Shown: positions 11,357 through 22,645 of the stretch, piece after piece
Layout of the letters: each line of letters starts with the position of its first letter
Numbering within the stretch: the stretch's first letter is position 1
Assembly: GCA_034401795.1 (NCBI GenBank)
Contig: CM067373.1
Span: 89,610,996-89,674,995, forward strand
DNA: 64,000 nt
DNA from: Chaetoderma sp. LZ-2023a
Lineage: Eukaryota; Mollusca; Caudofoveata; Chaetodermatida; Chaetodermatidae
Reading direction: 5' to 3'
Translations under genes and position numbers: made by a program
Notes under the pieces: model-generated
Told to the model about the DNA's origin: nothing
The model's database searches: none
The model's input: the letters and a program-made list of their open reading frames with translations, nothing else

Positions 11357-11523
11357 GAGCAGAGATAGTAGTAGTAATGGTAGCTTACAAAGCCACAGTA
11401 GACATAGAGAGACATCGCTCCTCAGACATGGTAATAGAGTAGAGAATAGGAGTAGAGATAGGAGGAGTAATGATAACTTACAAAGTCACAGTAGACATAG
11501 AGATATCGATACTCAGAGAGGAC
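11357..11523. repeat. Two diverged direct repeats, about 92-bp period
   Basis: AGGAG(C/T)AGAGATAG followed by CTTACAAAG(C/T)CACAGTAGAC and ATAGAGA occurs at about 11357 and 11449. The pair lies just upstream of the non-LTR frame and may be part of that element's 5' region. Confidence 0.55.
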
Positions 11524-11756
11524 AGTAGATAGCCAAGAGAAGTGAGTCAAAGAGAGATAATGAGTAAGGGAGACAGCAATAATAGTGGGAGAGAATCACT
11601 CTATTGGTCCACTGGGAAAAATGAGCGGACACAGGTAGACACACGCCTGCTAAGGAAGAGGTGAGGCAGGGAAAGAAGAAACAACAGCACATAAATGAGA
11701 TGTCAGAAAGACATTATAGTGGTGGTCCAGTTGTGGTACCATGACAGAAGCAATCA

Positions 11757-12928
11757 TTGAGAATCTACGTGAACAGCGCATTGAGGATGCAGCGAGTGAA
11801 TGAAGCGGTTTATATACAGGGTGCCCAGATACTTAACAGAGAGTCTCATAGTACAGGACGCTATAGAGGTATCCAGCCATGGAGAGAAAGTGTGTCCAGA
11901 GCTTCTAATATGCCATATCATAGAACAAGTGAATCCTATTTAGCATCAGACCATCAAAGTATATCAGCACACCATATAGTACAGCACATGCTTGAGGCAG
12001 TATCTAGCAGTCCGCTGCCTGTTCCCCATTCAGGCATGCAAGGTCCACTGCATAAAATGGTTCAGCAGCCATTCAAAGAGCATTTTAGTGAATGGCCAGG
12101 CAACATCACAGATTGCCCAGCCATTGGAAATGAAGAGCATGCTGGAACAGGATCATCAAAAGCAAGCAATCAACCACTTACACAGCCAACCCGCAGAAGG
12201 GAACAGGCTGGACTAGTTAAGCTCACGATTGGTACGTTTAATGTCAAGAGTGTGACTGGTAACAAAGTCTATCTGGTAGACCTGCTAAAGGGCTGTGACA
12301 TGATGTGCCTACAAGAAACATGGCTGTTCAGCTTTGGGGAAGATGAACTTCTACATCTTCATAAAGTCTTTACTGGTTGCAAAAAAACAGTGGATATGCA
12401 GAATCCAATATCACCAAAACAACGACTACGGGTTTATGGTGGGATAGCCATCTTGTGGTGAATGAGTATGAACCACAGAATCACACAGCATCCAGATGGA
12501 AGCGAACGCCTGCTGGCGGCTACAACTGAAGCATCACCACGCCCGTTATGTCTGATATCTGTCTATATGCTAGCTAGAGATTTCCGAACCAATGATGACA
12601 CCTTTTTAGACACCCTTGCTGAACCAAATTCATTCAAGACCAGACTGATAATTGCAGGTGACTTCAATGCATCACTGTGGAGGAATCCTCCACTCGATAG
12701 GGACTTGCACCTGGTAGAGATGCTGAAAGTGTATGCCATTCCAATAGTGGAATATCCGAGGAAATTGGCCGTCTTCCATGAGAATGGAAAGCACAGCTCA
12801 CAGATAAATTATGTTTTCTACAGTAATAGTCTACGCCAAGATAGTATGGACATCATCACAATGGATAGGCAGCCTACATATGTTTCGGACCACGTACCAG
12901 TTGTACTTGCTATTACTTGCCCGCATGG

Positions 12929-12995
<67 letters not shown>

Positions 12996-13325
12996 ACTAA
13001 CAGTGAAGGCAAACAGGGAAGTCTACCCTCACCCATGGTTGAGGGGCCTATAAAGAAGCATGGAAAGGTGTACTGGGAGAGGGTCAATGCAGGTGCATAT
13101 CTACAATTTATTGATGAATCCTTAGAATACCAGACAAGGACTGAGGGTTGTCCTGAGTTAGCCATATCACTGACAACTCAACATCTGACTAATATACTGC
13201 TTAGGACAGTCCAAGCATCTGGAGGACAGAGTGTAAATAAACAGAAGGGAAGAGGTGGTATCCAACCATGGACGCCAGCAATTACAGAGGCAGTCAAACA
13301 GTCAAAAGAGTCTTACTATAAGTGA
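11757..13325 (+). pseudogene. LINE ORF: N-terminal region and endonuclease, one stop
   Basis: A single frame is interrupted by one TGA at 12459-12461, after which it continues in phase. Endonuclease motifs appear in order: TFNVKSV near 12237, CLQETW near 12306, GDFNAS near 12659, SQINYVF near 12798, and SDHVPVV near 12887. These match the metal-binding and catalytic His/Asp positions of AP-like LINE endonucleases. The 230 residues before the stop are His/Ser-rich and unplaced apart from their last 80. A (GA)32 tract at 12930 lies in the linker after the endonuclease and is translated as Arg-Glu repeats without breaking phase. The frame ends at 13325, just before the RT. Confidence 0.7.
12930..12993. 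repeat. (GA)32 inside the LINE frame
   Basis: A pure GA tract of about 64 bp immediately follows the endonuclease domain. It inserts about 21 alternating Arg/Glu codons into the frame. It is probably a post-insertion microsatellite expansion of this copy. Confidence 0.95.
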
Positions 13326-13407
13326 GTAGCAGGTGGTTCTCCGCAGGATCACACCAATCCACTACTCATTGGGAGGGTCCTGTGTAAGAGACACCTGAGA
13401 TGAACGT

Positions 13408-14509
13408 ATGTCTCAAGCTACCAAAAGGGAAGATTATTACAGACAGATAATGACTGCAAACAGGAATGACCAGAGGCTCTTCCATAGACTTATAAATAGA
13501 CGACGCAGCGCCAAGAGTGCCCCAACCAATTTGCTAGTGGTATCGGGTCAAGATTTGCAGGAACCAAGTGAAATCTATGAAGGATGGTGGATCCACTTTC
13601 AACAGTTAGCAAATCCGAAAGTATGTCCAAATCTTGACGAAAATTATAGGCAGCGAGTAATGAATGACAATGAGATCACAGGGATTAAATTCAAAGCGAG
13701 TAAGCTGGCCGCTATTACTGAAGCTGAGGTAAGAGAGGCCATTAATCAGTTGAATAAAAGACAGGCCCTGGATTTGATGGGCATGACTGCAGAACATATA
13801 CAACATGCAGATGAAGTAGTGGTCTCATTTATTACCAAGCTAATGAATCTTATTTTCCAGTCCAACTATATACTTGATATCATTAAAGAGGGATGGTTAA
13901 CTCTGGTGCTGAAAAAGAGCAAATCTCCCATTGCACCAGGCAGCTACAGAGGAATTACCATTTTGACAGTCATTGAGAAGGTGGTGGAAAAGAGTTGGGT
14001 TGCAAAGGCGAAAGATACACTGGATGAATACCAGTCCGACCTGCAGAGAGGGTTTAGAAAGGGCAGCTCAAGTATGAAAGCAGCTCTGCTGGTTACTGAA
14101 GCGATCATGGAGTCAAAAGAAGCAAAGAGTCCACCCTACTTACGCAGAGAAGGCCGTTGATGTTGTATGGATACAACGACTTATGCATAAACTAGACCAT
14201 ATAGGACGCCCAGGATGTATTTGGAACCTTTTAAGTGAGCTTTATCACAAGCCGAAGTCCAGAGTAAAATGGAAAGGACAGCCCTCAGGGCTGGTTGAAT
14301 TGAGTCAAGGCGTGAGACAGGGTGGCATTATCTCTACACACTGCTACCTCCAGTACATCTATCCATGGTTGAAAGAGGTGGAAACCTCCAAGATTGGTAT
14401 GAAGATTGGGTACATAGATATCTCAGCTCCCACCTGTGCCGACGATGTCATGCATCTAGCAGACCCCCTACATCGGCATAGCGGGATGTCCTTAACTGAA
14501 CTGAACTGA
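13408..14509 (+). pseudogene. LINE reverse transcriptase, frameshifted and truncated
   Basis: Part one (13408-14160) carries the RT fingers, including SYRGITILTVIEKVVEK and a YQSDLQRGFRKGSSS motif. Near 14145 the frame shifts, and the motif A stretch AEKAVDVV is readable only in another frame, with Tyr where the catalytic Asp is expected. Part two (14183-14509) has GVRQGGIIST and ADDVMHLA (motif C). Sequence then passes directly to the 3' tail. Frameshift, motif A loss and 3' deletion make it inactive. Confidence 0.75.
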
Positions 14510-14519
14510 ACTGAACTGA

Positions 14520-15359
14520 TGACATTAGCAGAAATTAACTACTGCGCCACACATGCAGTATTTCAGACGTTTCTTCATGTATCATTCTGCCCATCAAAAT
14601 GTCAATATTTTCAAAAAACCTACATGTCATAACAAGTTTAACATTTAGAAAACATACAGCATAAGTACACGTTTCAATAGTATTTATGTAGATGTCATAA
14701 ATGGCACAGTAAAGCAATCAAAATTTAATGAAAGGTTTGTTTTAGCCATGATAATTCCAATGTTCCAGTTCTCGTTCTCAAACTGTCCGATCCAAAAACG
14801 CAAAAACACTCCTATGGTACCCACATATTGCGCATGCTTGGATTATCGCCTCCTATCATATAGTCTGAGCCAAAATTGTAATTGTTGAATAGATATTAGA
14901 AACTAGTATGGGTTCTTATTCACCTGTATGAAACTTGACCTTTTAATTGTCGGGCTGCGTAAAATACAGCCCAAAAGGAGACGCTACCGAATCCAATGGT
15001 GTACACACCTTGCACATGGGCAAAAAGTATTTGTTTTGCAGCGTATACAACCACATCCTTAACACATGTTTCACATAAACGCATTGTTGCTGAAGAGTAA
15101 CCAATGGTAACATGTATCATATTTGAAAGATCGGTTTGACAAATGGTGACCCTGACTGCGTAAAAGCATCTGTGTTGTTCTTAAAGGGGAAGAAAATATC
15201 ATCTGAAATTATTTAATCATCAAATATAGGTACAAGCCGTAATATTTTATGTTTCTAAGAACAATTTTTGCGAAAGATATACAAATTTTGAAATAATATG
15301 TCAGTGTCAGAAATCACCAGCACTGCTCTAGAAACCTATATTGACAAGTAGTTTCACAA
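14520..15359. other. Unassigned stretch, nothing recognised
   Basis: AT-rich sequence between two non-LTR elements. There are only short open frames (66 aa or less), no inverted repeats that I could see, and no promoter-like cluster. Confidence 0.4.
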
Positions 15360-17851
15360 TTTCAACATAACATAACATACATAACAAGTATACAGCTTAC
15401 CAGGACTTTTACGTCCTATTATCAGCTGGTGTATAAACTATAATTATTAATTATTAATGTATGGTGATTTTCGGGTGATTTGGCTTATCTAATGCTCTAT
15501 AGTTGTAGTACACTGGGTGCGTTACATAGATTTTGTCTAGTCTAGCTTTGAATGTGTTTATGGTAGGTGCGTCAACGACTGTTTCCGGTAATGCATTCCA
15601 CCAGTCTATGATTCTGTTGGAGAAAAAATTCAGTCTATTGTTAGTATTCGCTCTTGTTTTTCTAACTTTGAATTTGTGGCCACGTGTTCTGTCATCTTGA
15701 TTCAATGTGAATAGTTTACTGGGATTTACTGAGTAGATATTATTAAGATACTTAAAAACATTTATGAGATCTCCTCGTATTCTTCTATACATTAAGGTTG
15801 GTAAGTTGAGATTCCGAAGACGATTTTCATAGGACATGTTCCGCAAAGCTGGTACCATTTTAGTCGCTCGTTTCTGGACTTTTTCTAATTGTTCGGCAAA
15901 TTTCCATGTGTGTGGGGACCAAACGGGACCAGCATACTCCAGATGAGGGCGTATTAAACTTTGGTACAGCATCTTAAATATGTCTGTAGTAATGGAATGA
16001 AACGTTCTCCATATAAGCCCTGTCATTCTGTTGGCTTTTGATGTGATGTTATTTATATGGGTTTCAAATGTTAAGTTTGAATTGATTATTATACCCAGAT
16101 CATTGATCTCGCTCTCCTCCTTTAGGGCTACTGTTATATCATTATCAAGGAGTTTGTACTTACAATTACTGGCACTTGGCTTGTGGCCAATGTGCATAAC
16201 TGAGCTTTTGTTTGTGTTGAACATTAATTGCCAATTTTGGGCCCAGTTTTGAATGGCCTCTAGATCATTTTGCAGGATTTCACAATCACTCACATCAGTT
16301 ATTGAGTTGAACAGTTTAGTATCGTCTGCGAAAAGATAGAGTCTGGATTTTATGTTTCTTGGCATGTCATTTACGTATATTACAAACAGTAGTGGGCCAA
16401 GTACATTGCCCTGTGGGACACCGCTTATGACCATGGCCCAATCTGAGGCTGCCCCATTAACCACGACTCTCTGCTTTCTTCCTATTAGAAATGACTTAAT
16501 CCATTCTAGGAGTTTCCCCGAACTTGATAAACAATCGCTCGTGTGGTACAGAGTCAAAAGCCTTCTTAAAATCAAGATAAATTACATCAATCGATTTCTT
16601 ATTATCCAAAGCATTTGTCCATTCGTCTATTACTTCTAGCATTTGAGTTACCGTTGATCTCCCCCATAGGAACCCATGTTGGTATTCGTTAATTATTTCA
16701 CTTTTCTTCATATACTCTATCAGCTTGTCCCTTACTATGCTTTCAAGTATTTTGGATGGAACTGAGGTTAGACTGATGGGTATGTAATTGTTCAGATCCC
16801 TCTTTGCTCCTTTTTTATGCACAGGTATAACATTAGCACATTTCCAGTCAGGAGGTATAGTCCCTTCTGATAATGACTTGTTATAAATTATGCTAAGTGG
16901 TTCAGATAATACATCTTTTAGTTCATGTAAAATTCTTGGATGCAGGTCATCAGGACCAGCTGATTTATTTGTTTTTAAATCTGCAAGTTTTTTTCTGACG
17001 TCTTCAACAGAGACAGTAATATTGTTTATTGTTGTTGTAGTCTCTGTTGTAAATGTTGGGATACTATCTAGGTTCTCATTGGTGAAGGTACTAGAGAAAA
17101 AGCGATTTAGTTCTTGACTTTTTCTTTCGTTTGTGGTTATTAAATTGCCATCAGGATCTTCTAAGTCTCCCACATTATCTTTGGACTTGAGCTGGCTATT
17201 TACATAAGCCCAGAATGACTTTGGATTAGATTTGCTATTTTTAGCTACAGTTTCCTCATATTTTTTAACTGCCCGTTTACAGAATTGGTTCACCTGATTT
17301 CGTATACTAGCATATTTGTTGTAATCTGTTGATGCTCTTGTTTGCAGATACCTTTTCCACTTCCTTTCTTTTTTTCGCACTAACTTGAGGGCCTTTCTGT
17401 CTAACCAGGGTGGTCTATATCTTTTATTGTTTTTAACTTGTTTGGTTGGAATATAGTCTTTCGTGAATTTATTTACAAGATTTTTAAAATTTATCCAACA
17501 TTCTTCGGGGGATTTGTTGTGGAAAAGTGCTTCCCAGTTAATACTTAGAGCTGATTGTAGTGCGGAATAGTCACCTTTGTCATAAGCCAATTTATTGGTC
17601 ATATTCTGCAGTGGTTCAGCGTAGCATTTTAGTTCATAATAAATGCATATATGGTCACTTTTACCAAGGGCTGGTAGAGGGATTATGTTGTCAATCATTT
17701 CTTCCTCGTTGGTGAATACTAAATCTATGACACTAGGCTCACAATTTATTCTATATCTTGTGGGAAATGAGATATGTTGGTGAAGGAAAGCATCGCCTAC
17801 AGCATCCAGTTCAAGCGGCGAAAGTCTTGCATGAGCAAAATGAATAACCAT
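15360..17851 (-). mobile_element. Jockey/CR1-like non-LTR retrotransposon, 5' truncated
   Basis: Read on -, the element starts inside the endonuclease (17851), runs through a complete RT and ends at about 15360. Its 3' tail is made of short ATGTT-type units (15365-15390 on +, seen as CATAACATAACATACATAAC). Length is about 2.5 kb against 4-5 kb for full elements, so 5' truncation by incomplete reverse transcription is likely. Confidence 0.85.
15454..17851 (-). pseudogene. Jockey/CR1-like endonuclease end and reverse transcriptase
   Basis: The first frame (17851-16496) holds the endonuclease end with SVIDLVFTN and SDHICIYY. It continues with the RT: NKSAGPDDLHPRIL, HKKGAKRDLNNYIPISL, YQHGFLWGRSTVTQ and the motif A stretch YLDFKKAFDSVPH. 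A single frameshift near 16510-16560 moves to the second frame (16575-15454). That frame has SGVPQGNVLGPLLF, the motif C stretch LFADDTKLF, and a long C-terminus ending in RIIDWWNALPETVV. All RT motifs are intact, so one indel is the main visible lesion besides the missing 5' end. Relatively young copy. Confidence 0.88.
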
Positions 17852-17991
17852 AGATTGACATGTAAATCAATATGTGTGCATGCCGATCATGGGGGACTCT
17901 CACAATAGACTGAATGCGCATACGCAAAGAGAGGGGATGTGCAAATACAGGGCACACATTGATACATTTGCGGCTAGCTGCGGACGTAGAA

Positions 17992-18009
17992 CCCCCCCCC
18001 CCCCCCCCC
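17992..18009. repeat. C18 homopolymer
   Basis: A run of 18 C between the two Jockey/CR1-like elements. It is one of at least ten G or C runs of nine or more in this window. Confidence 0.95.
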
Positions 18010-19096
18010 TGCTATTACTCACATGAACTCCATGAATCCTCTGCTGACAGAAGGCATCAAATCGCCTCTGGAGTCAGTTCAATGACTCAGTGCATATACT
18101 GGATGGCTGATTCAGTTGTAGGTTATCATCACATTCATGATTTGTTAGTAATTCTTTAAAGAAAGTGGGATGAAAGATTGGATCAGATTCAAAGTTGAAT
18201 AGCAGTGGGTGTTTACTCCAATTGGTCTGTGCAGCGCAATGGAAATGAAAACTCTGATATTTAACCCAGCTCTGATTTTCTGAATTTTTAGGTTATGATC
18301 TCTTGTGATACTGTTATTGTCAAAAAGATTGATACGGTTTGATGGAGGTTGATCATATTATTTGTTGTGAAGTATTTTATATATCTCAATCATATCACCT
18401 TGCAGTCTTCTGAATGTGAGAGTTGGTAAGTTGAGTTCTTTTAGTCTTTCGTTGTATGGTAGGTTATGCATACCTGGGATAAGTTTTGTGGCACGCCTGT
18501 GAACATTTTCAATCGCATTTACGTGTTTTTTTAGGAAAGGCGCCCAGACTACATTTGCATATTCGATATGAGGCCTGACAAGGGATTTAAAGAGGTGCTT
18601 AAAGTTGTCTTTATCTATGTAGTTAACCGTGCGTCTAATTAGTCCCATGATTTGATTGGCTTTGTTTATTTTTTCATTTATGTGTTGGTTGAAATACTCT
18701 AGAATATGGTGGTTAGAGTCCATTGTGCAGACATGGAGAACTGTGGTTCTTGAAGAAATTCTCATACTTTTACATTTGTCTGGATGGAGTTTTAGGAGTG
18801 AGCTTTCTGTCCACAGGCTCATAGAGTCTATATCTTGCTGCAGCATATCACAATCTGGTTGATTAAGAATTGATTTGAATAGTTTTGTATCATCAGCAGA
18901 CAAGAATATTTCTGACCCATACTTAATTGTATCAGGCAAATCATTTATATACAATATAAAGAGAAGTGGGCCAAGGACTGAGCCTTGCGGTATGCCGCTG
19001 TTCACATTTAGTAATTTGGAGTATGTTCCATTAATGACGACCTGTTGCTTCCTCCCGATTAGAAATGATTGGATCCACTTTAATAGTTTTCCGTTA

Positions 19097-19104
19097 ATGC
19101 CATA
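19097..19104. repeat. hAT target duplication, left
   Basis: ATGCCATA directly precedes TAGGGTTGGG and is identical to 20628-20635. Confidence 0.92.
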
Positions 19105-20627
19105 TAGGGTTGGGGGATTTTTCGATATTATTGTCAATATCGCGATATACCGATACCGAAATCGTCATAATTTCGAAAAATCGTAAATATTGTCAATACC
19201 GACAGGACGATATTGCACTTTTAACTGTGAGCATAATATAAATAACTAAGTTAGAAATGTCATACTCTTACCTCTATTCGGTCCAGTAATAGTCTTTAAG
19301 TAATAATCCAGTCATTGTCTAAGGTAATAAAAACTTAATAAACTCCAAAATAATCTGTGTTCATTTAATTCATGGTTTGTTTGCGCTAATAAAATGATTT
19401 AAAGTACAAAATAATCCTTTGTAGTTCACTTTTCATAATTACATAAATAGACGACGCCATGTTTTTTCTTGCCTCATTCTGAGTGTTAGTCAGTGGGGAA
19501 TACCATTTGCACTACCCACATTCCAATCTGATGATGTCATTACTACAGGGCAAGCTATTTATCCATTAGTCATTGATCTGCATGGTTAAACATTCTTCTG
19601 ACCGTGAAAGATTTAAACTAAAACTTTTTAGGTCGATAGGAAACCACACACACTTAATCCCTTATCAATACCAGAGCTTGGAACGGTGGGTGAGGGGGAA
19701 GTTAATCTCTTGCTTTACCGTTATACGTTTTTGTGTAACTTTATACAATATATTTAGCATTTTTAAACGAATCAGATCAAAATTCATTCCACATATAACA
19801 TTACAGATTTATTCTAAGTGAGAAACAGCCTTAAAATAAATAATTTAGGTCTAATTATTTCCAGTCTTCGATCTGTTGTGGCAGTTTTGGTTGCAGTGTT
19901 GACTGGGTTAATTTCACACATCCCGGCTACGCCTTGAGATCAATGGATAGGACCGCTAAGTAGTGAGCGAATTTGAATAGGTCTACAATAGGGCAAATTA
20001 GTATTTAATATTACAGACCAAATAAAATCTGATATAATTGTTTCCAGTCTTCACGCTGGTTCTCGTTCAAAATCATGCCGTGTTATTTTATTAATTTGCA
20101 TCGTCTACGCTAGCGGTGGGCGTGATAACAGCTGTCGGAATTCTGCAGTGTGAATTCTGATTGGCTCAAGTATGATACGGCGGCCAATCAGACTTTGCTC
20201 TGCGGAATTCCTTTCTGCGCAATGGAGTTAATGCGTGTTCCTTGCTCAATCTTTTGACAGTTGTCGTGAGGTAAAGATAACACAAAATACAACACAAGAA
20301 CAGAAAAAAATCCTTTATTTTTCTTATTTGTGATGAATACGGTTAGTTGCATTACATTCGTTGCTTTAAACTGTATATTGAAGGGTGTCAAAGTGTGGAA
20401 TTTCGTGTATTAAATATGCGGAAATGGCAATCAAGGCGATCTCAATTTATGGTTTCAATGCAACAAATTTAATGAAAATAACTTGTAGACACCACCAATT
20501 TGAAATATGTTATTCTATGTTTACACCCTAACTCCACACCCCACCCAAATGACGATATATCGTGATACCGCGGTATTTTAGTGAGATACCGATATCGTCA
20601 TGCCTTGAGCAATATCGCCCAACCCTA
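19105..20627. mobile_element. Non-autonomous hAT element, 1.52 kb
   Basis: The ends are TAGGGTTGGG and CCCAACCCTA, perfect terminal inverted repeats. They are followed inward by mirrored stretches built of CGATATC/GATATCG steps (GATATACCGATACCG on the left, GATACCGATATCG on the right). The element is flanked by an exact 8-bp duplication, ATGCCATA. TIR sequence, TSD length and internal structure fit hAT. No frame longer than 82 aa and no transposase trace occur inside, so it depended on an element elsewhere. It sits inside the RT of a Jockey/CR1-like element. Confidence 0.92.
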
Positions 20628-20635
20628 ATGCCATA
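20628..20635. repeat. hAT target duplication, right
   Basis: ATGCCATA directly follows CCCAACCCTA. Removing one copy plus the element rejoins the interrupted RT sequence. Confidence 0.92.
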
Positions 20636-21565
20636 TGCGGTTAGTTTTTTAAGTAGACGTTTGTGGGGGGACTTTATCAAATGCTTTCATAAAGTCAAAG
20701 TAGATGACATCGACCACCCCTCCATTATCCAATGCCTCCAACCATTTTTGTAGTACTGTTAATAACTGAAGCACAGAAGACCGGCCACTTATAAAGCCAA
20801 ATTGTCTGACAGCATACAGTTGTTGGTTAGGTGTTTCATAATTGAGTCTTTAACAACTGTTTCCATTACTTTGCACACTACCGAAGTGAGACTGATAGGG
20901 CGGTAGTTATCAGACTTTCGTTTGTCACCTTTTTTGAAGATAGCAGAGATATTAGCATTAGCCCAACTTTCTGGTAGTTTGCCTAAGTCTAATGATGCAT
21001 TAAAGAGAGTGGATAATGGTCTACTAAGAACATAACGTAACTCATAATAATATGGGGTGGATTTTGTCAGGTTATGGAGATTTAGAGGTTTTAATTTTGG
21101 ACAGTTTATTGTTTACAATGTTGGGTGTGATGCATACAGAGGTTATTTGATTCTGGTAATTCCAACTAGGGATTGATGGAGCTTCACCATCCAGTTCTAT
21201 TGTATACACAGATTGGAAATATTCTGCTAAAACTTCTACTTTCTCATTGTCATCATTTGAGAATTTTATCTCTTCAGCGTTGCCAGGTATTTGTAAATCT
21301 GGGATTACAGACCTCGCTTTCGTCTTGGATTGGACATTATTCCAAAATTTTGTATGGTTATTTTTGGCACTTTTGGAGATATTCTTTTCGTATAGTGTCA
21401 GTATTACACTTACAACATTACACTAATCAATGGACTATGGCTCGAAGCATACAAAAATTCTGTGATTAAATCATATGTTGGTCTCGCTTCTAGAGTTGTG
21501 CGCTTACATCATAAAATGGCAGGCTCCTGTGCTTTACATCATACCCTTCGTTCCGGGACGTTGCA

Positions 21566-21775
21566 TTTCTCCTTCGGTCAATACTTAACATTACATTACT
21601 CATTGATAATACAGCTATCCTGATAGCTGGCTCTAGGAATCTAGATTTAGAAAGCTTTACCGACTCCTGGAACCAGATATCCGGTTCCCAACAACCGGGT
21701 ACCCGCCTGCCAGAGACACTCATTCTTGTTTGCATAGCAACAAGGGAATACATTGCTATTTTGTTCTTAGAGAAA
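21566..21775. repeat. DIRS A left inverted terminal repeat
   Basis: Reverse complement matches 28330-28536 in order: a TGCAAACAA-type block, GGGTACCCGG, GGTTCCAGGAGTCGGTAAAG, CTTTCTAAATCTAGATTCC, TAGAGCCAGCTATCAGG, then AAGTATTGACCGAAGGA at the outer end. Many substitutions. Confidence 0.8.
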
Positions 21776-21833
21776 TATTAGTTTTAGTGTTTTTCCCTCT
21801 GCGTATTTGCTGTTTCTAGTTTCTGGATTTACT

Positions 21834-21857
21834 ATGGAAGGAGCCTCTGAAACTCAG
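21834..21857 (+). CDS. Predicted first gag exon of DIRS A
   Basis: ATG plus seven codons (MEGASETQ) end in CAG|GT. Joined to an acceptor at 22645 (polypyrimidine stretch, TTTTCAG), the phase-0 junction runs straight into AKPAPASCPEC, the start of the gag zinc region. Element C shows the same arrangement at the same place. The donor (GTCATA) is weak, so this rests mainly on the parallel. Confidence 0.4.
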
Positions 21858-22645
21858 GTCATATTCTTTCATGCTATTTCTCTAGTTATATGGAGACTTA
21901 TGTCTCTGAAATTTCGTGTGTGTTACATGTCCCATTTTCTGACCCCGGAACTGGGACATGTGGTTACAACGAAATATGCCAGATAAGATCGCCTCCTTTA
22001 ATCCCAATGGCGATCGGGCAGTAATATGAAACTAGGCATTGGCTTATGATTTTTTAACACTAAAATCGGCTTACGTCGTTCAACCGTATGGTCTGAGAGG
22101 GTGACGTCACACCCTTTTATTTCTCGGATTATCTGGTGATGGAAATGTTTCATTAATTCGCGCATCTTATTCATGGTGCTGCGTGCGTTCATGTGCCAGA
22201 AACTTTTGAATTATGTCAAGTGTTGCGTGTGATCACGATCTGTTTGCATTGATCGATGATTGCAAAATTCTTGATTAAGATGTGTGTTCTGCGGTTTTAC
22301 CGTGTCATACAGCAGTAATGTTACTTCATTTTGTTGTTCCTTCACGTATCGTTTGGCTTTCATTTGAGTAGTATAATCTTGAAATTAATTCTTAAATATA
22401 CTGCGAATGCTTCCAATATGGTTCCTGGTTCCGTGTTTATACATCCTGCAGGAACAATTTATTGGGTATTATTGGCCCGCTCTCGTTCTTGTCGCCAGCT
22501 TACGCAATCTTGGTTGTAACGTTGCGGGTGTGGGGTACCGGAGGTTTAACTTTTAATGTATTGTCAAAATATTCGAAAATTATTTGTCTGCCTTCCATTC
22601 CTATGTCGTACCACTTGCTTATTTAGGCTTTGTGCTTGTTTTCAG

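Larger units (their letters stand above)
11757..14519 (+). mobile_element. Non-LTR retrotransposon with AP-type endonuclease, damaged
   Basis: Endonuclease is followed by reverse transcriptase on + and then by a short-repeat 3' tail of about five ACTGA units at 14494-14519. This is the usual layout of an endonuclease-bearing LINE. The 5' limit is uncertain and may reach back to about 11050. The body is internally deleted: after the ADD motif the sequence runs straight into the tail, so the thumb region is lost. The clade was not resolved. Confidence 0.75.
18170..21430 (-). pseudogene. Jockey/CR1-like reverse transcriptase, interrupted
   Basis: Right of the hAT copy, - strand reads RT fingers and motif A (YFDFMKAFDKVP at about 20690-20720). 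Left of it, 19137-18358 gives WIQSFLIGRKQQVVING, SGIPQGSVLGPLLF, motif C with ADDTKLF, HIEYANVVWAPF and LNLPTLTFRRLQGDM. A stop at about 18358 is followed by a still-recognisable tail (ITRDHNLKIQKIRAG) in the same reading. Several stops right of 20700 and the 1.5-kb insertion make it dead. Confidence 0.8.
18170..21470 (-). mobile_element. Second Jockey/CR1-like element, split by hAT
   Basis: An RT on - is cut by the hAT insertion at 19105-20627. Upstream parts of the RT lie right of the insertion (20636 to about 21470) and downstream parts left of it (19096 to about 18170). The element is a different family from its neighbour at 15.4-17.9 kb, but of the same type and orientation. Edges are approximate because both ends are eroded. 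Confidence 0.8.
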
